64,000 nt of DNA from Bacteroides zhangwenhongii. Its GTDB lineage: Bacteria > Bacteroidota > Bacteroidia > Bacteroidales > Bacteroidaceae. The notes under the pieces are model-generated. The model saw nothing but the letters and a program-made list of their open reading frames with translations, did no database searches and was not told the origin of the DNA. Location: contig NZ_CP059856.1 of the NCBI RefSeq assembly GCF_009193325.2, forward strand, positions 3,534,001-3,598,000. The letters run 5' to 3'. A program made the translations under genes and the position numbers. This document shows, piece after piece, positions 19,776 to 29,228 of this stretch (the stretch's first letter is position 1; each line of letters opens with the position of its first letter).

Positions 19776-22688
19776 TTAATTTACTTTAGTTGATTCTGGT
19801 CCCATATACGACTTTTTCAAACCACCGAAGTCAACTACAACCTTCTGTAACATCATACCAGGATGTGCACAATAAATTTTTACGGAATGTTTACCTGGTT
19901 TGTCTATAAAATGAGTCGTTTTATTGATTCTACAATTTCTCAGTACACTCTGAATCCATGGAGTACTATAATAAGAAGCACCAGCTTCCGGTAAATACAC
20001 CGGACTATTATCCACCATCACCCCATAACGTGAACCATGTTCATTATCCAATGGGAAAATAGGCATCATATATGTATATACATCAACTGGACCAGTTTGA
20101 AAAGAATAAAAATCATATTCTAATACCGGATAATTATTACCACGTACAGGAGCCACATAATTAGATGTTAAAACTAAACCATCCAAATAAGGAGTTTTAA
20201 CAAAAGGATCTCCCAAACGAACGACCTTATTATCAAATCCAAGCCCTTCTACTATATCAAATTTAATCTCCCCTATTTCCTTCTTTCGATGAAAACCAGC
20301 TGCATCAATAGAAACATATCCATTATTTTCTACATACAAGCCTTTCAGTTCTTCCACAGAAGGTGTAGCCGGATTAAATACAGACACAAATATAGTCTTC
20401 TTTTCATCTTCATCCGTATAGATATCTATCGAACCATTTCCATCTTCTCCGACCGGTGCTTTCTCCCAATCGATAGAAACATTAATTCTGTCCTCATAAC
20501 GAGTTTTTCCTTTCTTCTTATCTATTAAAATCCAGGGTACAGAGGTACTCGCTTTCCATTTCAAAATTCCTGTTCCCTTGTTAAACACATCAATATAATG
20601 AGAAGTTGGTAGATATTTATTAAAACAAGGAATTGTATGAATATTTACTACCCCTTTCTGATTATCCTCACTTTCACAAGAAACACCTAACACAGGTATA
20701 GATGCCAACCTGACTGAATCAACTCTAGCACGTTCAAAAGAACGCGCTCCACCATGAATCAAAGACATCATACCCTTCCATTTACCATCTAATAGTGAAT
20801 TATACTGTTCCGTTATCAGTTCCAAGCTATCACCATATACCTTAACCTTATCTTTCATAAGATTAGCAGTTGATCGTTGCTGAGCAACATAAGAACGATT
20901 CTTCTGTCCGCCTAATGTCATTTGGTTTACCAATGTCGCTCCTTTTACATTATAATATACCAATTGGAAAAATGCCGGAATAAACTCTTCTTCCAAATCT
21001 TTCATTATATTTTCCGCTTTCATGGCAATACGTTCATAATCCGCCAATCGCCTATCAACCTCATTGTAATTTTGGATCGAGAATTCTGTATCAGTTCTAC
21101 GCTCCATGTATTCAGGTTTACGAGCAAAAGCCAGTTTAAAATATGTCTGTTGAATATCTGTAAAATCAGCCCTATACTTCTCACCAAATATCCGGCAGAG
21201 GAAATCTACACAATGAACATTAATATTATCATAATTAAAACGCTCAATATCATAAGCCATATCCATAAATAAAGTAATGTGATATTCCGCAGGCTTGATA
21301 TCACCAACATTCACAACCCAAAGTCTATCTGCAGTCGAGCGATATGCCTTTTCCAACTCTTCATACATCAGTGCCGGAGGTGTAGAAGCTATCCATAAAT
21401 AATGTTTGGGAGGTCCCCAATAAGAAACATGATAATAGACTCCCGAACGACCAGAACGCTGCCGTTCTTTCGAGTTACTAAGACGCTTCATATATCCAAA
21501 ATCATCTTCTGACCATACTATGGTAACATCCTCAGGCAAATTCATGCCATGATCGTAAGTTTCCAATACTTCTTTATAGGGAGTAAATGCTTGTGGTATC
21601 TGATTGGCTGGTTTATGTAGCTCACTTGACAGAATCTCCCGCTGATCATCAAAAGCCCTTTCTAAGACTCGTGCCTGCTCCTCTAAGGTCAAGTTACCAG
21701 CCATTACCGCATCATGAATTCCGCGCATAGCCAATGTGTATACATTCTCATACTTGCCGTTTTCATGTACCCGTTTACGCAAAACGTCATTAATACCGTC
21801 ACGATTAGTCACATAGTTCCATTCTCCCATTGTCTTACGATCCCATTCTGAAGCATTATTGAATAACAACGGTTCACAATGTACGGACCCCATTACAATA
21901 GCAAAGCTATCTGCTACTAATTTATTATCAGGATAATGATTAAATGCTTTCGTACAAGAATGCATTGCCGGGCATAAATAGTTGGCCTTCAAACGAAGCA
22001 ACAATTCACAAATCTTTGCATAGGTTTTAGGACCTATATCTCCAACCTTAGGCTCAAAAGTCTTTGAAGCCCATGGCTTCAAACCCCAGTCTTCATCATT
22101 AATAAAAATTCCGCGATATTTAACAGAAGGAGCCTTAGAAGAAAAAGCATTAACATTCAAACATAAAGACTTTCTTTTAACCACTGGGGCATCTGCCCAC
22201 CAATACCAAGGAGATACACCTATGACTTCTGAAATAGAAAACATCCCATAAGCTGTACCCCGCCTGTCAGAGCCTGCTACAATTAACGCTTTTTTAATTC
22301 CCGGGAAAGGATTGTCTACCAAATCAATTGCATATTGCTCCCATCCACCAAGTACCTTGCTAACGTCTATTCTTTTAGTGGCAACCAACTGATCAATAGC
22401 CTTATTCTTTCCCAATGTTCCAACTAAAACAATATATCCTTGCCTTGAAGGTAAATTAGATACTAGTTGCAACTTTTTATCAGTAACCCGGCTTATGTCT
22501 TCTACTAATAACTTTGCAGTTCGTTTCACAACCTCTTCATCTGCATCATCATAACAGAGTACCGCTTTTGATGCAGATGTAACAATTGGGAACTGGTTTT
22601 TGTCTTTCAGACTATTCGATAAAGATACTTGCGAATAGCTCGTAGTAACAAAACAGAATAGCAATAAAAATAAAGTTGCTTTCTTCAT
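19776..22688 (-). CDS. GH115-family alpha-glucuronidase (copy 2)
   Basis: Paralogue of the neighbouring GH115. I place the start at 22688, where MKKATLFLLLFCF begins a clear signal peptide; an in-frame upstream ATG at 22733 would add 15 residues that spoil it. The same family motifs are present: SDRRGTAYGMFSISE, GIFINDEDWGL, LLLRLKANYLCPAMH, MGSVHCEPLL, IPQAFTPYKEVLE, and a C-terminal domain ending KVVVDFGGLKKSYMGP. Compared with copy 1 it lacks a short segment after RKPEYM (copy 1 has GWGYQWATNRHGKE there). It is the first gene behind the promoter at 22753 and operator C. Confidence 0.93.
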   Translation of the reverse strand: MKKATLFLLLFCFVTTSYSQVSLSNSLKDKNQFPIVTSASKAVLCYDDADEEVVKRTAKLLVEDISRVTDKKLQLVSNLPSRQGYIVLVGTLGKNKAIDQLVATKRIDVSKVLGGWEQYAIDLVDNPFPGIKKALIVAGSDRRGTAYGMFSISEVIGVSPWYWWADAPVVKRKSLCLNVNAFSSKAPSVKYRGIFINDEDWGLKPWASKTFEPKVGDIGPKTYAKICELLLRLKANYLCPAMHSCTKAFNHYPDNKLVADSFAIVMGSVHCEPLLFNNASEWDRKTMGEWNYVTNRDGINDVLRKRVHENGKYENVYTLAMRGIHDAVMAGNLTLEEQARVLERAFDDQREILSSELHKPANQIPQAFTPYKEVLETYDHGMNLPEDVTIVWSEDDFGYMKRLSNSKERQRSGRSGVYYHVSYWGPPKHYLWIASTPPALMYEELEKAYRSTADRLWVVNVGDIKPAEYHITLFMDMAYDIERFNYDNINVHCVDFLCRIFGEKYRADFTDIQQTYFKLAFARKPEYMERRTDTEFSIQNYNEVDRRLADYERIAMKAENIMKDLEEEFIPAFFQLVYYNVKGATLVNQMTLGGQKNRSYVAQQRSTANLMKDKVKVYGDSLELITEQYNSLLDGKWKGMMSLIHGGARSFERARVDSVRLASIPVLGVSCESEDNQKGVVNIHTIPCFNKYLPTSHYIDVFNKGTGILKWKASTSVPWILIDKKKGKTRYEDRINVSIDWEKAPVGEDGNGSIDIYTDEDEKKTIFVSVFNPATPSVEELKGLYVENNGYVSIDAAGFHRKKEIGEIKFDIVEGLGFDNKVVRLGDPFVKTPYLDGLVLTSNYVAPVRGNNYPVLEYDFYSFQTGPVDVYTYMMPIFPLDNEHGSRYGVMVDNSPVYLPEAGASYYSTPWIQSVLRNCRINKTTHFIDKPGKHSVKIYCAHPGMMLQKVVVDFGGLKKSYMGPESTKVN

Positions 22689-22752
22689 TATTTCAAATCT
22701 ATCTGAGTTTATATATAATTTTTCATATGGCAATTATTAATCTGCCATGTTA

Positions 22753-22760
22753 CAAATGTA
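22753..22760 (-). promoter_or_regulatory. -7 promoter box of the GH115 operon
   Basis: Minus-strand TACATTTG (TAnnTTTG), 65 nt before the chosen GH115 start at 22688. Operator C begins 32 bp upstream of it. Confidence 0.65.
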
Positions 22761-22791
22761 GGCAATTTGAGTATTACAGAATAAAATAAAT

Positions 22792-22819
22792 ATCCCAATA
22801 AATAAAATAAATGTCTCAT
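22792..22819 (-). promoter_or_regulatory. PUL operator site C
   Basis: Plus-strand ATCCCAAT (22792-22799) and GTCTCAT (22813-22819), 21 bp apart. The conserved T at 22793 is 33 bp from the -7 box end (22760). Confidence 0.7.
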
Positions 22820-22843
22820 ACCTACAAAATCCGCCAACATGAA

Positions 22844-24196
22844 CTATTTGCCATGTAGCAAATGATTATCCCCTTTCCCTAATGCTTCTGCCAAAGCATC
22901 CAGCATTCCATATCCAAAACGATTATCAGGAAGCAGATAATGGCCTTCCGTCCATTCATTGAAACAAGCGATTGTAAGAATGGGAGGTACATCTTTATGC
23001 TTATTCAAATAGGCAAAAGCCGCCTGTACCAATGCTTTGAAAGATGCAGGATTTTCACCTTCTAAAATTACACAGCCGGGCCAAGTATCCCGGTTAGGCT
23101 TGTCAGGTCTCACCAATGGAGGTATATATCGCGGAGTAGAATCCCACCCTGGAGAAAGAGAGGGCAGATAAGGGATATCAAAATCATGATGATGTTTCGG
23201 CCACAATTTAAAAGCAACATCAGCAGCCGCTATGCCATAATCAGGAAGCTCTACATTCTTGGGCTGATAATTATCAGCAACCCAAGTAAAAGGATTATAG
23301 GAACCAGCTGTATTATAACCAACTTCCTTAGAATTAGGAGAATAAAAGCCTGATGAATGAAAATGCAATCCTTTATGTCCCATTTTTTTCGCAAACCCTA
23401 CCAACTCTGCAAACAGCTGTTTAGTTTGTGACATTCCGATCATCTTCTCCAAGCGATTAGGATCCCAAATACAAATCACTGGTTTATCGTCTATTCTCCA
23501 ATAGTTTTCTAAATGACAATATCTAGAAATTATATATGATAAGCTCTGCCAACACTCTTTCAGTGAACTATCCGCAGGTCTAAAACTAGGAGGATAAACA
23601 TTATGTCCATTCGTCATTGCAGTAGGATACAGTACATACCAAGGATGATTAGTCCACATACACGCAAACTTTACATCATTCTTGTTTGAAGCCCTCAGAA
23701 AGCCATTCTCCAAAGCCTCATGCAAACAGGGTTCGCTATTATACCAATACCAGTCCCAAATAAGAACATCAATTCCACTCTGTTTACACAACTCATTGTA
23801 TTTCTCCCATGTTTCCGGCTTGCTCTCATCCAATTCTCCCAACAGAGGCCCTCTAGGTTGTGCATGCCCCGAAAACCAGGGACGAGCACTTCTTACAAGA
23901 TTATATTCAGTCCAATTTGGACCATAAATTTTATTATGCAGAGCAGAAACATGATAATTGGGAAATGTATAGCAAGCCACCGTTAAATTACGAGGTTTAC
24001 TTAACAAAGATATATCATCAACTAGCATATTCAAATCTTCCGGTAAACGATTTGCCTTTACTTTCCGTTCGAGCGCCTCCGACAGTTTTTCACCTGGAAT
24101 ATCTCCTGCAGCCAACATTTCCGTACCTACTACTGAGGCAGTCATTGCAGCCATTCCTTTAACCCCTACTGATTTTAAGAATGTTCTTCTATCCAT
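22844..24196 (-). CDS. GH99-like / WbsX-family protein with twin-arginine-like leader
   Basis: 450 residues. The N-terminus MDRRTFLKSVG resembles a twin-arginine or Bacteroidetes secretion leader. The body matches the GH99-like WbsX family (TIM barrel): ACYTFPNYH at the start, FACMWTNHPW in the middle, and FNEWTEGHYLLPD near the end, where Glu residues are candidates for catalysis in the endo-acting GH99 fold. Members occur in PULs and O-antigen clusters and their activities are mostly unassigned. It is 26 bp after the isomerase gene and probably cotranscribed with it. I would not name a substrate. Confidence 0.8.
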   Translation of the reverse strand: MDRRTFLKSVGVKGMAAMTASVVGTEMLAAGDIPGEKLSEALERKVKANRLPEDLNMLVDDISLLSKPRNLTVACYTFPNYHVSALHNKIYGPNWTEYNLVRSARPWFSGHAQPRGPLLGELDESKPETWEKYNELCKQSGIDVLIWDWYWYNSEPCLHEALENGFLRASNKNDVKFACMWTNHPWYVLYPTAMTNGHNVYPPSFRPADSSLKECWQSLSYIISRYCHLENYWRIDDKPVICIWDPNRLEKMIGMSQTKQLFAELVGFAKKMGHKGLHFHSSGFYSPNSKEVGYNTAGSYNPFTWVADNYQPKNVELPDYGIAAADVAFKLWPKHHHDFDIPYLPSLSPGWDSTPRYIPPLVRPDKPNRDTWPGCVILEGENPASFKALVQAAFAYLNKHKDVPPILTIACFNEWTEGHYLLPDNRFGYGMLDALAEALGKGDNHLLHGK

Positions 24197-24222
24197 CGTT
24201 CAAGTACATTTAATTCTAAAAT

Positions 24223-25647
24223 TCACTCAATTATAATAATCGGTATTTCCAAAAGGAATGCAAGCTTCTTCAGCTCCCCTATTTTATGCCCTACACCAAT
24301 CGCGCAATGATGAGACGGTCCAGCCTTGCACCATTCATTCATAAAGCGGCGAGCTCCACAACGAAAACGATAACGGCTATTCGTGTTACCAATATGTAAA
24401 GTTTCTCCCTTTACAGCTTCTCCTTCAGCTGCCAAAAGAAAAACCCCATTCTTATCTTCACAAACAGATAATAAAGTAACATCCCCTGGCCTTACACTCA
24501 TTTGGATAGATAATCCCTTACCTGGCTTTCCATGATATAGTGGAAGCGGAACAAGTTTCACCTTTTCTTCAGCAATGGAAAAATGCGCAGGCCCATCATG
24601 CCCCAACATTATTATATCATCATCAAAATCCATGGCATAAAATTCCGAAAAAGATCCTCCAGCATTCAACAATGACATTATTTTCATCGCCTGTGCATTT
24701 TTTATTTCGCACTCTCCGGCAACAGGTATTCCGTATCCTGTCAGCAATGTATTTCCAGCAATAACTGAAGTCACGATATTCTCATAATCATTACCCTTAA
24801 ATCCTTCATAATAATAAGCCATAGCACTTAGCTGATGAGCTTCTACCAATTTATCTAAAGCTATAGAAGTACGTGCAGCCCTTTCCAACTCTTCTGGTTC
24901 ACACGTTATATCTACATTAAATCTATCATAAAATTCCTCTAATTTATATCTCAATTCGCTTTCTGTCACACTATCCCTATATGCTTTCAGCTCACACATT
25001 TCCAATAGTTCCACATGTGTTCCAAACACAGCACTTTGCCGTGTTACATCTGTATAAACATCCAGCATTCCACAATAATAATGCCCCAAGACTCCTAAAC
25101 GATTATTACGCATCCCATAAACAACGCAAGCAGCATTCACCCAAGATGCAATATCTTTCCATACAAATTCATCCGACAAATATCCTGTAACAATATCATA
25201 TCGAATATCTGCCCGATTAAACACACTCGCAAACTCTGGCACAGAACAAGCCTGACAATGAGCTAACCATTCTCCGGTCATTTTACCACGATCATCCATT
25301 GAATTAACCTTCCGATAATTAATAGACGGAGTTGGCTGTACATTCAACATTATAACAGGTTTTCCAACTTCCCTGGCAACAGGCAAAACCGTAGATGAAA
25401 GAGCATAGGTAGAGATAAATAAAAATATAAGTTCAACATTTGCCTGCCTAAGCAATAATGCACTTTCCATTGCCTTTGAAGGCGAATCAACCATTCCTAC
25501 ATTCACCACTTCTATATCCATTCGCTCAATCCCTTCACATATCTCCTGCTGATATGCTAATAAACGGGGAAGAAGCCCCTCAAACTGCCCCCAATAGGTA
25601 TCCAACCCGACCCCTAGAAGCCCAACTTTCATTTTCTTTTGTATCAT
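24223..25647 (-). CDS. L-fucose/L-arabinose isomerase-superfamily sugar isomerase
   Basis: 474-residue cytoplasmic protein without a signal peptide. The layout matches the L-arabinose/L-fucose isomerase fold: an N-terminal nucleotide-fold-like region (KVGLLGVGLDTYWGQF), SVIAGNTLLTGYGIPVAGECEIK in the centre, a metal-site region GSFSEFYAMDFDDDIIMLGHDGP containing Glu, Asp and His, and GPSHHCAIGVGHKIGEL near the C-terminus. Such enzymes convert an aldose to a ketose. With GH43 and GH127 in the locus, L-arabinose is a reasonable guess for its substrate, but this branch is divergent and could act on another pentose or deoxyhexose. Start could also be the Met at 25632. Confidence 0.78.
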   Translation of the reverse strand: MIQKKMKVGLLGVGLDTYWGQFEGLLPRLLAYQQEICEGIERMDIEVVNVGMVDSPSKAMESALLLRQANVELIFLFISTYALSSTVLPVAREVGKPVIMLNVQPTPSINYRKVNSMDDRGKMTGEWLAHCQACSVPEFASVFNRADIRYDIVTGYLSDEFVWKDIASWVNAACVVYGMRNNRLGVLGHYYCGMLDVYTDVTRQSAVFGTHVELLEMCELKAYRDSVTESELRYKLEEFYDRFNVDITCEPEELERAARTSIALDKLVEAHQLSAMAYYYEGFKGNDYENIVTSVIAGNTLLTGYGIPVAGECEIKNAQAMKIMSLLNAGGSFSEFYAMDFDDDIIMLGHDGPAHFSIAEEKVKLVPLPLYHGKPGKGLSIQMSVRPGDVTLLSVCEDKNGVFLLAAEGEAVKGETLHIGNTNSRYRFRCGARRFMNEWCKAGPSHHCAIGVGHKIGELKKLAFLLEIPIIIIE

Positions 25648-25670
25648 AATTTCACTTTTTAGTTATGATA

Positions 25671-25678
25671 CAAACTTA
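25671..25678 (-). promoter_or_regulatory. Possible -7 promoter box for the isomerase unit
   Basis: Minus-strand TAAGTTTG, 24 nt before the first isomerase ATG, in the 78-bp gap behind araC. It has no operator of the PUL type 33 bp upstream. Confidence 0.4.
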
Positions 25679-25725
25679 GGCACTATCCCATAGAAGAACT
25701 TTCAATTATTGACAAAACAGTATAA

Positions 25726-26604
25726 CTATTTGCTACTATACTCTTCCCGATATTCAACAGGAGATTTCCCCATTTGTTTCTTAAAACGAGCAGAAAAATA
25801 AGCCGGAGAATCAAAACTTAATTGATAAGCTATTTCTTTCACAGGAATAGTAGTAGCAGTCAACAACTCAACAGCTTTTTGTATCTTAAGACTCAGAAAA
25901 TATTGTACTGGAGCACAGAGCATTCGCTCCTTAAACAGTTTACGAAAAAGAGAATACCCCATACCTGATTTTACAGCTATTTCCTGCATAGAGACCGACT
26001 GTTCTACCAATTCTCGCATAAGTACACAGGCATAATCTATCTTAGAAGAAAAATCATCATTCCCTACATACCGATTTTTATCTATACTGCACATTAATGC
26101 TACCAAATAAACAACCAACCCACTAAGTACCTGCTGATACAAACTTTGTTCTTCATTAGCCACATAAATAGCCTTTCTGAACAAAGACACAATCTCATCA
26201 TTAATCCCCACTTTAAAGACCGGAGTTTCCTTCGAGCAATATCCTTTTCTTATCCACCCCTCAACTTCTGAACCTCCAAATCCGATCCAATAATGACTCC
26301 ACCCTGTCTCATAATTGGGATAATATGTATGCCACTCTCCCGGAAACAAAACAAATATCATCCCTCGCTTAATAGTAAACACACCACCATTTTCTGTTTC
26401 AAGCACACCTTCTCCGTTGGTAACATATACTAACTGATATTCTCTTAAAACACGTCCCTTATCCGCATCAAAATAATAACCGATAGAATGATTTAATGTC
26501 GGATAAGAGGATCCAGGAGAAATTTCCTCAAAACCGACGGAAAAAATATTTCTATCTGACCCCGTACTATTATTTACAAAATATTTAATAAAGGTTCGTT
26601 CCAT
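25726..26604 (-). CDS. AraC-family transcriptional regulator with cupin-type sensor domain
   Basis: 292 residues. The N-terminal half is an AraC-type cupin (GVLETENGGVFTIKRGMIFVLFPGEWHTYYP, about 65-95), expected to bind a small sugar. The C-terminal 100 residues form two helix-turn-helix motifs: MQEIAVKSGMGYSLFRKLFK and VKEIAYQLSFDSPAYFSARFKKQMGKSPVEYRE. It is divergent from the GH92 unit and adjacent to the isomerase, so it probably reports on a released monosaccharide. Its own promoter (26710-26717) carries PUL operator D, so it looks like part of the HTCS regulon as well as a regulator. Confidence 0.92.
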   Translation of the reverse strand: MERTFIKYFVNNSTGSDRNIFSVGFEEISPGSSYPTLNHSIGYYFDADKGRVLREYQLVYVTNGEGVLETENGGVFTIKRGMIFVLFPGEWHTYYPNYETGWSHYWIGFGGSEVEGWIRKGYCSKETPVFKVGINDEIVSLFRKAIYVANEEQSLYQQVLSGLVVYLVALMCSIDKNRYVGNDDFSSKIDYACVLMRELVEQSVSMQEIAVKSGMGYSLFRKLFKERMLCAPVQYFLSLKIQKAVELLTATTIPVKEIAYQLSFDSPAYFSARFKKQMGKSPVEYREEYSSK

Positions 26605-26709
26605 AATATCAGGTATTTGTTCTATAAAACTTCAGGAGCAAGTCTGATGATTTTTGAGAATATCCCCAAAACAACTCAAACAACTTCTTTCCACTTCTAT
26701 TTGACTGCC

Positions 26710-26717
26710 CAAATGTA
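26710..26717 (-). promoter_or_regulatory. -7 promoter box of araC
   Basis: Minus-strand TACATTTG, identical to the -7 boxes of the GH115 operon and the HTCS gene. Confidence 0.62.
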
Positions 26718-26748
26718 AGTAAAACCAAAACAAAAAGATAGAAAATAT

Positions 26749-26775
26749 GTCTCAATGAATAAGAAAATCGTCCTT
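26749..26775 (-). promoter_or_regulatory. PUL operator site D (araC promoter)
   Basis: Plus-strand GTCTCAAT (26749-26756) and GTCCTTTT (26770-26777) at 21 bp. The conserved T at 26750 is 33 bp from the -7 box end (26717). The stretch from AGATAG at 26737 onward is nearly the same as at the HTCS promoter. Confidence 0.7.
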
Positions 26776-26909
26776 TTCCCTCATTCTAATATATATAAAA
26801 ACAGCTATCATACTTTCTCAAATATCTAGAATGAGTGTACATCCTTTATTTATAGCAAATATTTATATCGTTTTGGCAAAAATCACAATACATATCATTT
26901 TATACATCC

Positions 26910-26917
26910 TACTTTTG
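26910..26917 (+). promoter_or_regulatory. -7 promoter box of the GH92-(alpha/alpha)6-GH127 unit
   Basis: TACTTTTG (TAnnTTTG), 29 nt before the ATG at 26946. No clear -33 box. Confidence 0.55.
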
Positions 26918-26945
26918 TTGTTCAATACATAGCGAAAAACATAAT

Positions 26946-29216
26946 ATGAAAACATTTTCAAGTTATATACTCTTAGGGCTGTTAATGATATATTCTTGTA
27001 GTACTAAACAAGAACTAAAGAATGATTTAACTGTATGGGTTAACCCTTTTATAGGTTCAGAATCCCAGGATTCACTATCTCTGCCTTCTAATACTTTTCC
27101 TGGAGCAACAATCCCATTCGGTATGATTCAGTTGAGCCCAGATACACAGAAAGATATTTTTAACACATGTTCCGGATATCAATGGAAAGATTCTATTATC
27201 TATGGATTCAGTCATACACATTTAAGTGGTACTGGTATTTCCGATTTATATGACATATTAATTCTGCCTTTCACTGGTACAAAAGATTCCATTATTACAA
27301 AGCTTACAGCAAGTAACATGAACCATTTACACTCTACATTCTCTCATGAGCAAGAAAGTGCATCTCCTGGTTATTATCAAGTACTATTAAATAAACAAAT
27401 AAATGTCGAGCTAACTGCCACAAGAAATGTAGGCTTCCATCGATATACTTATCAACCCAACGCTATTCCACGAGTCCTTGTAGACTTAGATCATTCCCTC
27501 TCTAAAAGGAGAAAATGGCTACCATTCAAAATGATTGATGCCCAGCTTAAAGTTGTAGGTCCTCATACACTTGAAGGATATCGCATAGTGACAGGATGGG
27601 CCCGTTTACGGAAGATCTATTTTACAATCAAGTTTTCTCGCCCAATAGCAGACTATTGGATGTTCCGCGATAAACGTTACTACCCTTCAACCGATCTGAT
27701 TTGTGGAGTAGATAATAAATCTCCCCTAGCTGTTCTATCATTTGAAGAGAGCAAAGAACCATTAGAAATTCAAGTAGGCATATCTGCAGTCAGCACTCAA
27801 AACGCCCGTGAAAACATGAAATCTCAGGCTGAAAACAAAACTTTCAATGAAATTCAAAATAAAGCCGACGCAGACTGGGAACGAGAACTTTCCAAAATAA
27901 CAATAGAAGGAAGTAACAAATATAAAAGAATGTTCTATTCTGCCATCTATCGAAATTATTTGCATCCTAATGATATGGCGGATACCAACGGGGATATACT
28001 CCTCCCCAATTATACCGAAGACAATCTCGGTAAAGGCAACTCATATTATTCAAACCTCTCCTTATGGGATACATACAGAGCTACTCATCCTTTACTATTA
28101 CTTACCCAACAAGAACGAATGCCAGCTATCATCAATTCTTTAATCAGACAAGGAGAAGTATACGGCTATCTGCCAATTTGGGGGCTATGGGGAGTAGATA
28201 ACTATTGTATGATAGGAAATCATGCCGTTTCCGTCATTGTCGAAGCATATATAAAAGGATTACATGGCATTGACTGGAACAGAGCCTATGAAATTATCAA
28301 AAAAACACTTACCCGTGATCATGCCAATAGTTCTTTCTTCTCTCAAGTCGAACAATATGGATTCTATCCACATGACCTGGGTTATGAAGTAGCCTCTATA
28401 CATCTGGAAAATTCATATAACGATTGGTGTGCTTCAATTATGGCTAAAAAAATGGGAAAGGAAAAAGATGCAGACTTTTTCCTAAAACGAAGTATGACTT
28501 ACCGGAATATCTACGACAAACAAACTGGTTTCTTCCGTCCTCGCATGAGTAATGGTTCCTGGGCTGAACCATTCGATCCATTCCGCTATGATGGTGACGG
28601 ATACAAACGATATTATTGTGAAGCAAATGCATGGCAATATTTATTTTCTGTACAACATGACATAAAAGGTTTAATGCAACTAATGAACGGTAAAGAGGGA
28701 ATGGAAAAACGTTTAGATAAATTATTTACTACAATCTCCCCGACAAATGAAATCAATGAAAATGCATCAGGATTCATCGGGCAATATGCACATGGCAATG
28801 AGCCATCTCATCATAATGCCTATCTTTATAATTATGTAGATAAACCATGGAAAACGCAACGATTGATACGGCAAATCATTAATGAGCAATACAACGATTC
28901 ATATAACGGAATCAGCGGAAATGACGATATGGGACAAACTAGCGCATGGCTAGCTTTTTCTATGATGGGCTTTTATCCAGTAAATCCAGCATCAGGAGAA
29001 TATGCATTAGGTTCTCCTGTATTAGATAAAGTAATTATCCATCTTAACAATGGCAAACAATTTGAAATTCTAATACACAACCAATCAGAAACGAACATCT
29101 ATGTAGAATCTGTCTCGTACAATGGTAAAAAACTACCAAGACCATTTATCACTCACAAAATGATTATGAATGGAGGACTATTGGAATTTTATATGTCAGA
29201 AAATCATCCACATTAA
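26946..29216 (+). CDS. GH92-family glycoside hydrolase lipoprotein (alpha-mannosidase family)
   Basis: 756 residues, lipobox MIYSC with Cys18. GH92 enzymes are calcium-dependent inverting exo-hydrolases, mostly alpha-mannosidases. Signatures: VNPFIGSES at the start, FPGATIPFGMIQLSPDT, FSHTHLSGTG (about 95-104), CEANAWQY with Glu559 at the position of the general acid, and GNDDMGQTSAW with Asp660/Asp661 at the usual base position, followed by MGFYPVNPASGEY. Its length is normal. Not all GH92 members act on mannose, and nothing else in this PUL points to mannose, so substrate is open. It starts the plus-strand unit. Confidence 0.93.
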   Translation: MKTFSSYILLGLLMIYSCSTKQELKNDLTVWVNPFIGSESQDSLSLPSNTFPGATIPFGMIQLSPDTQKDIFNTCSGYQWKDSIIYGFSHTHLSGTGISDLYDILILPFTGTKDSIITKLTASNMNHLHSTFSHEQESASPGYYQVLLNKQINVELTATRNVGFHRYTYQPNAIPRVLVDLDHSLSKRRKWLPFKMIDAQLKVVGPHTLEGYRIVTGWARLRKIYFTIKFSRPIADYWMFRDKRYYPSTDLICGVDNKSPLAVLSFEESKEPLEIQVGISAVSTQNARENMKSQAENKTFNEIQNKADADWERELSKITIEGSNKYKRMFYSAIYRNYLHPNDMADTNGDILLPNYTEDNLGKGNSYYSNLSLWDTYRATHPLLLLTQQERMPAIINSLIRQGEVYGYLPIWGLWGVDNYCMIGNHAVSVIVEAYIKGLHGIDWNRAYEIIKKTLTRDHANSSFFSQVEQYGFYPHDLGYEVASIHLENSYNDWCASIMAKKMGKEKDADFFLKRSMTYRNIYDKQTGFFRPRMSNGSWAEPFDPFRYDGDGYKRYYCEANAWQYLFSVQHDIKGLMQLMNGKEGMEKRLDKLFTTISPTNEINENASGFIGQYAHGNEPSHHNAYLYNYVDKPWKTQRLIRQIINEQYNDSYNGISGNDDMGQTSAWLAFSMMGFYPVNPASGEYALGSPVLDKVIIHLNNGKQFEILIHNQSETNIYVESVSYNGKKLPRPFITHKMIMNGGLLEFYMSENHPH

Positions 29217-29228
29217 AATATATGTATT

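Larger units (their letters stand above)
26605..26945. other. Divergent control region between araC and the GH92 unit
   Basis: Gene-free 341 bp. It holds the minus-strand -7 box at 26710-26717 with operator D at 26749-26775, and the plus-strand -7 box at 26910-26917. A weaker 21-bp-spaced pair, TAGCAAATA (26853-26861) and TGGCAAAAA (26874-26882), lies upstream of the plus-strand box. No protein-coding sequence is seen. Confidence 0.6.

Noticed and set aside
25685-25712. A sixth copy of the PUL operator before the isomerase gene
   Set aside because: ATCCCAT is present but not 33 bp from the -7 box, and no second copy lies 21 bp away.
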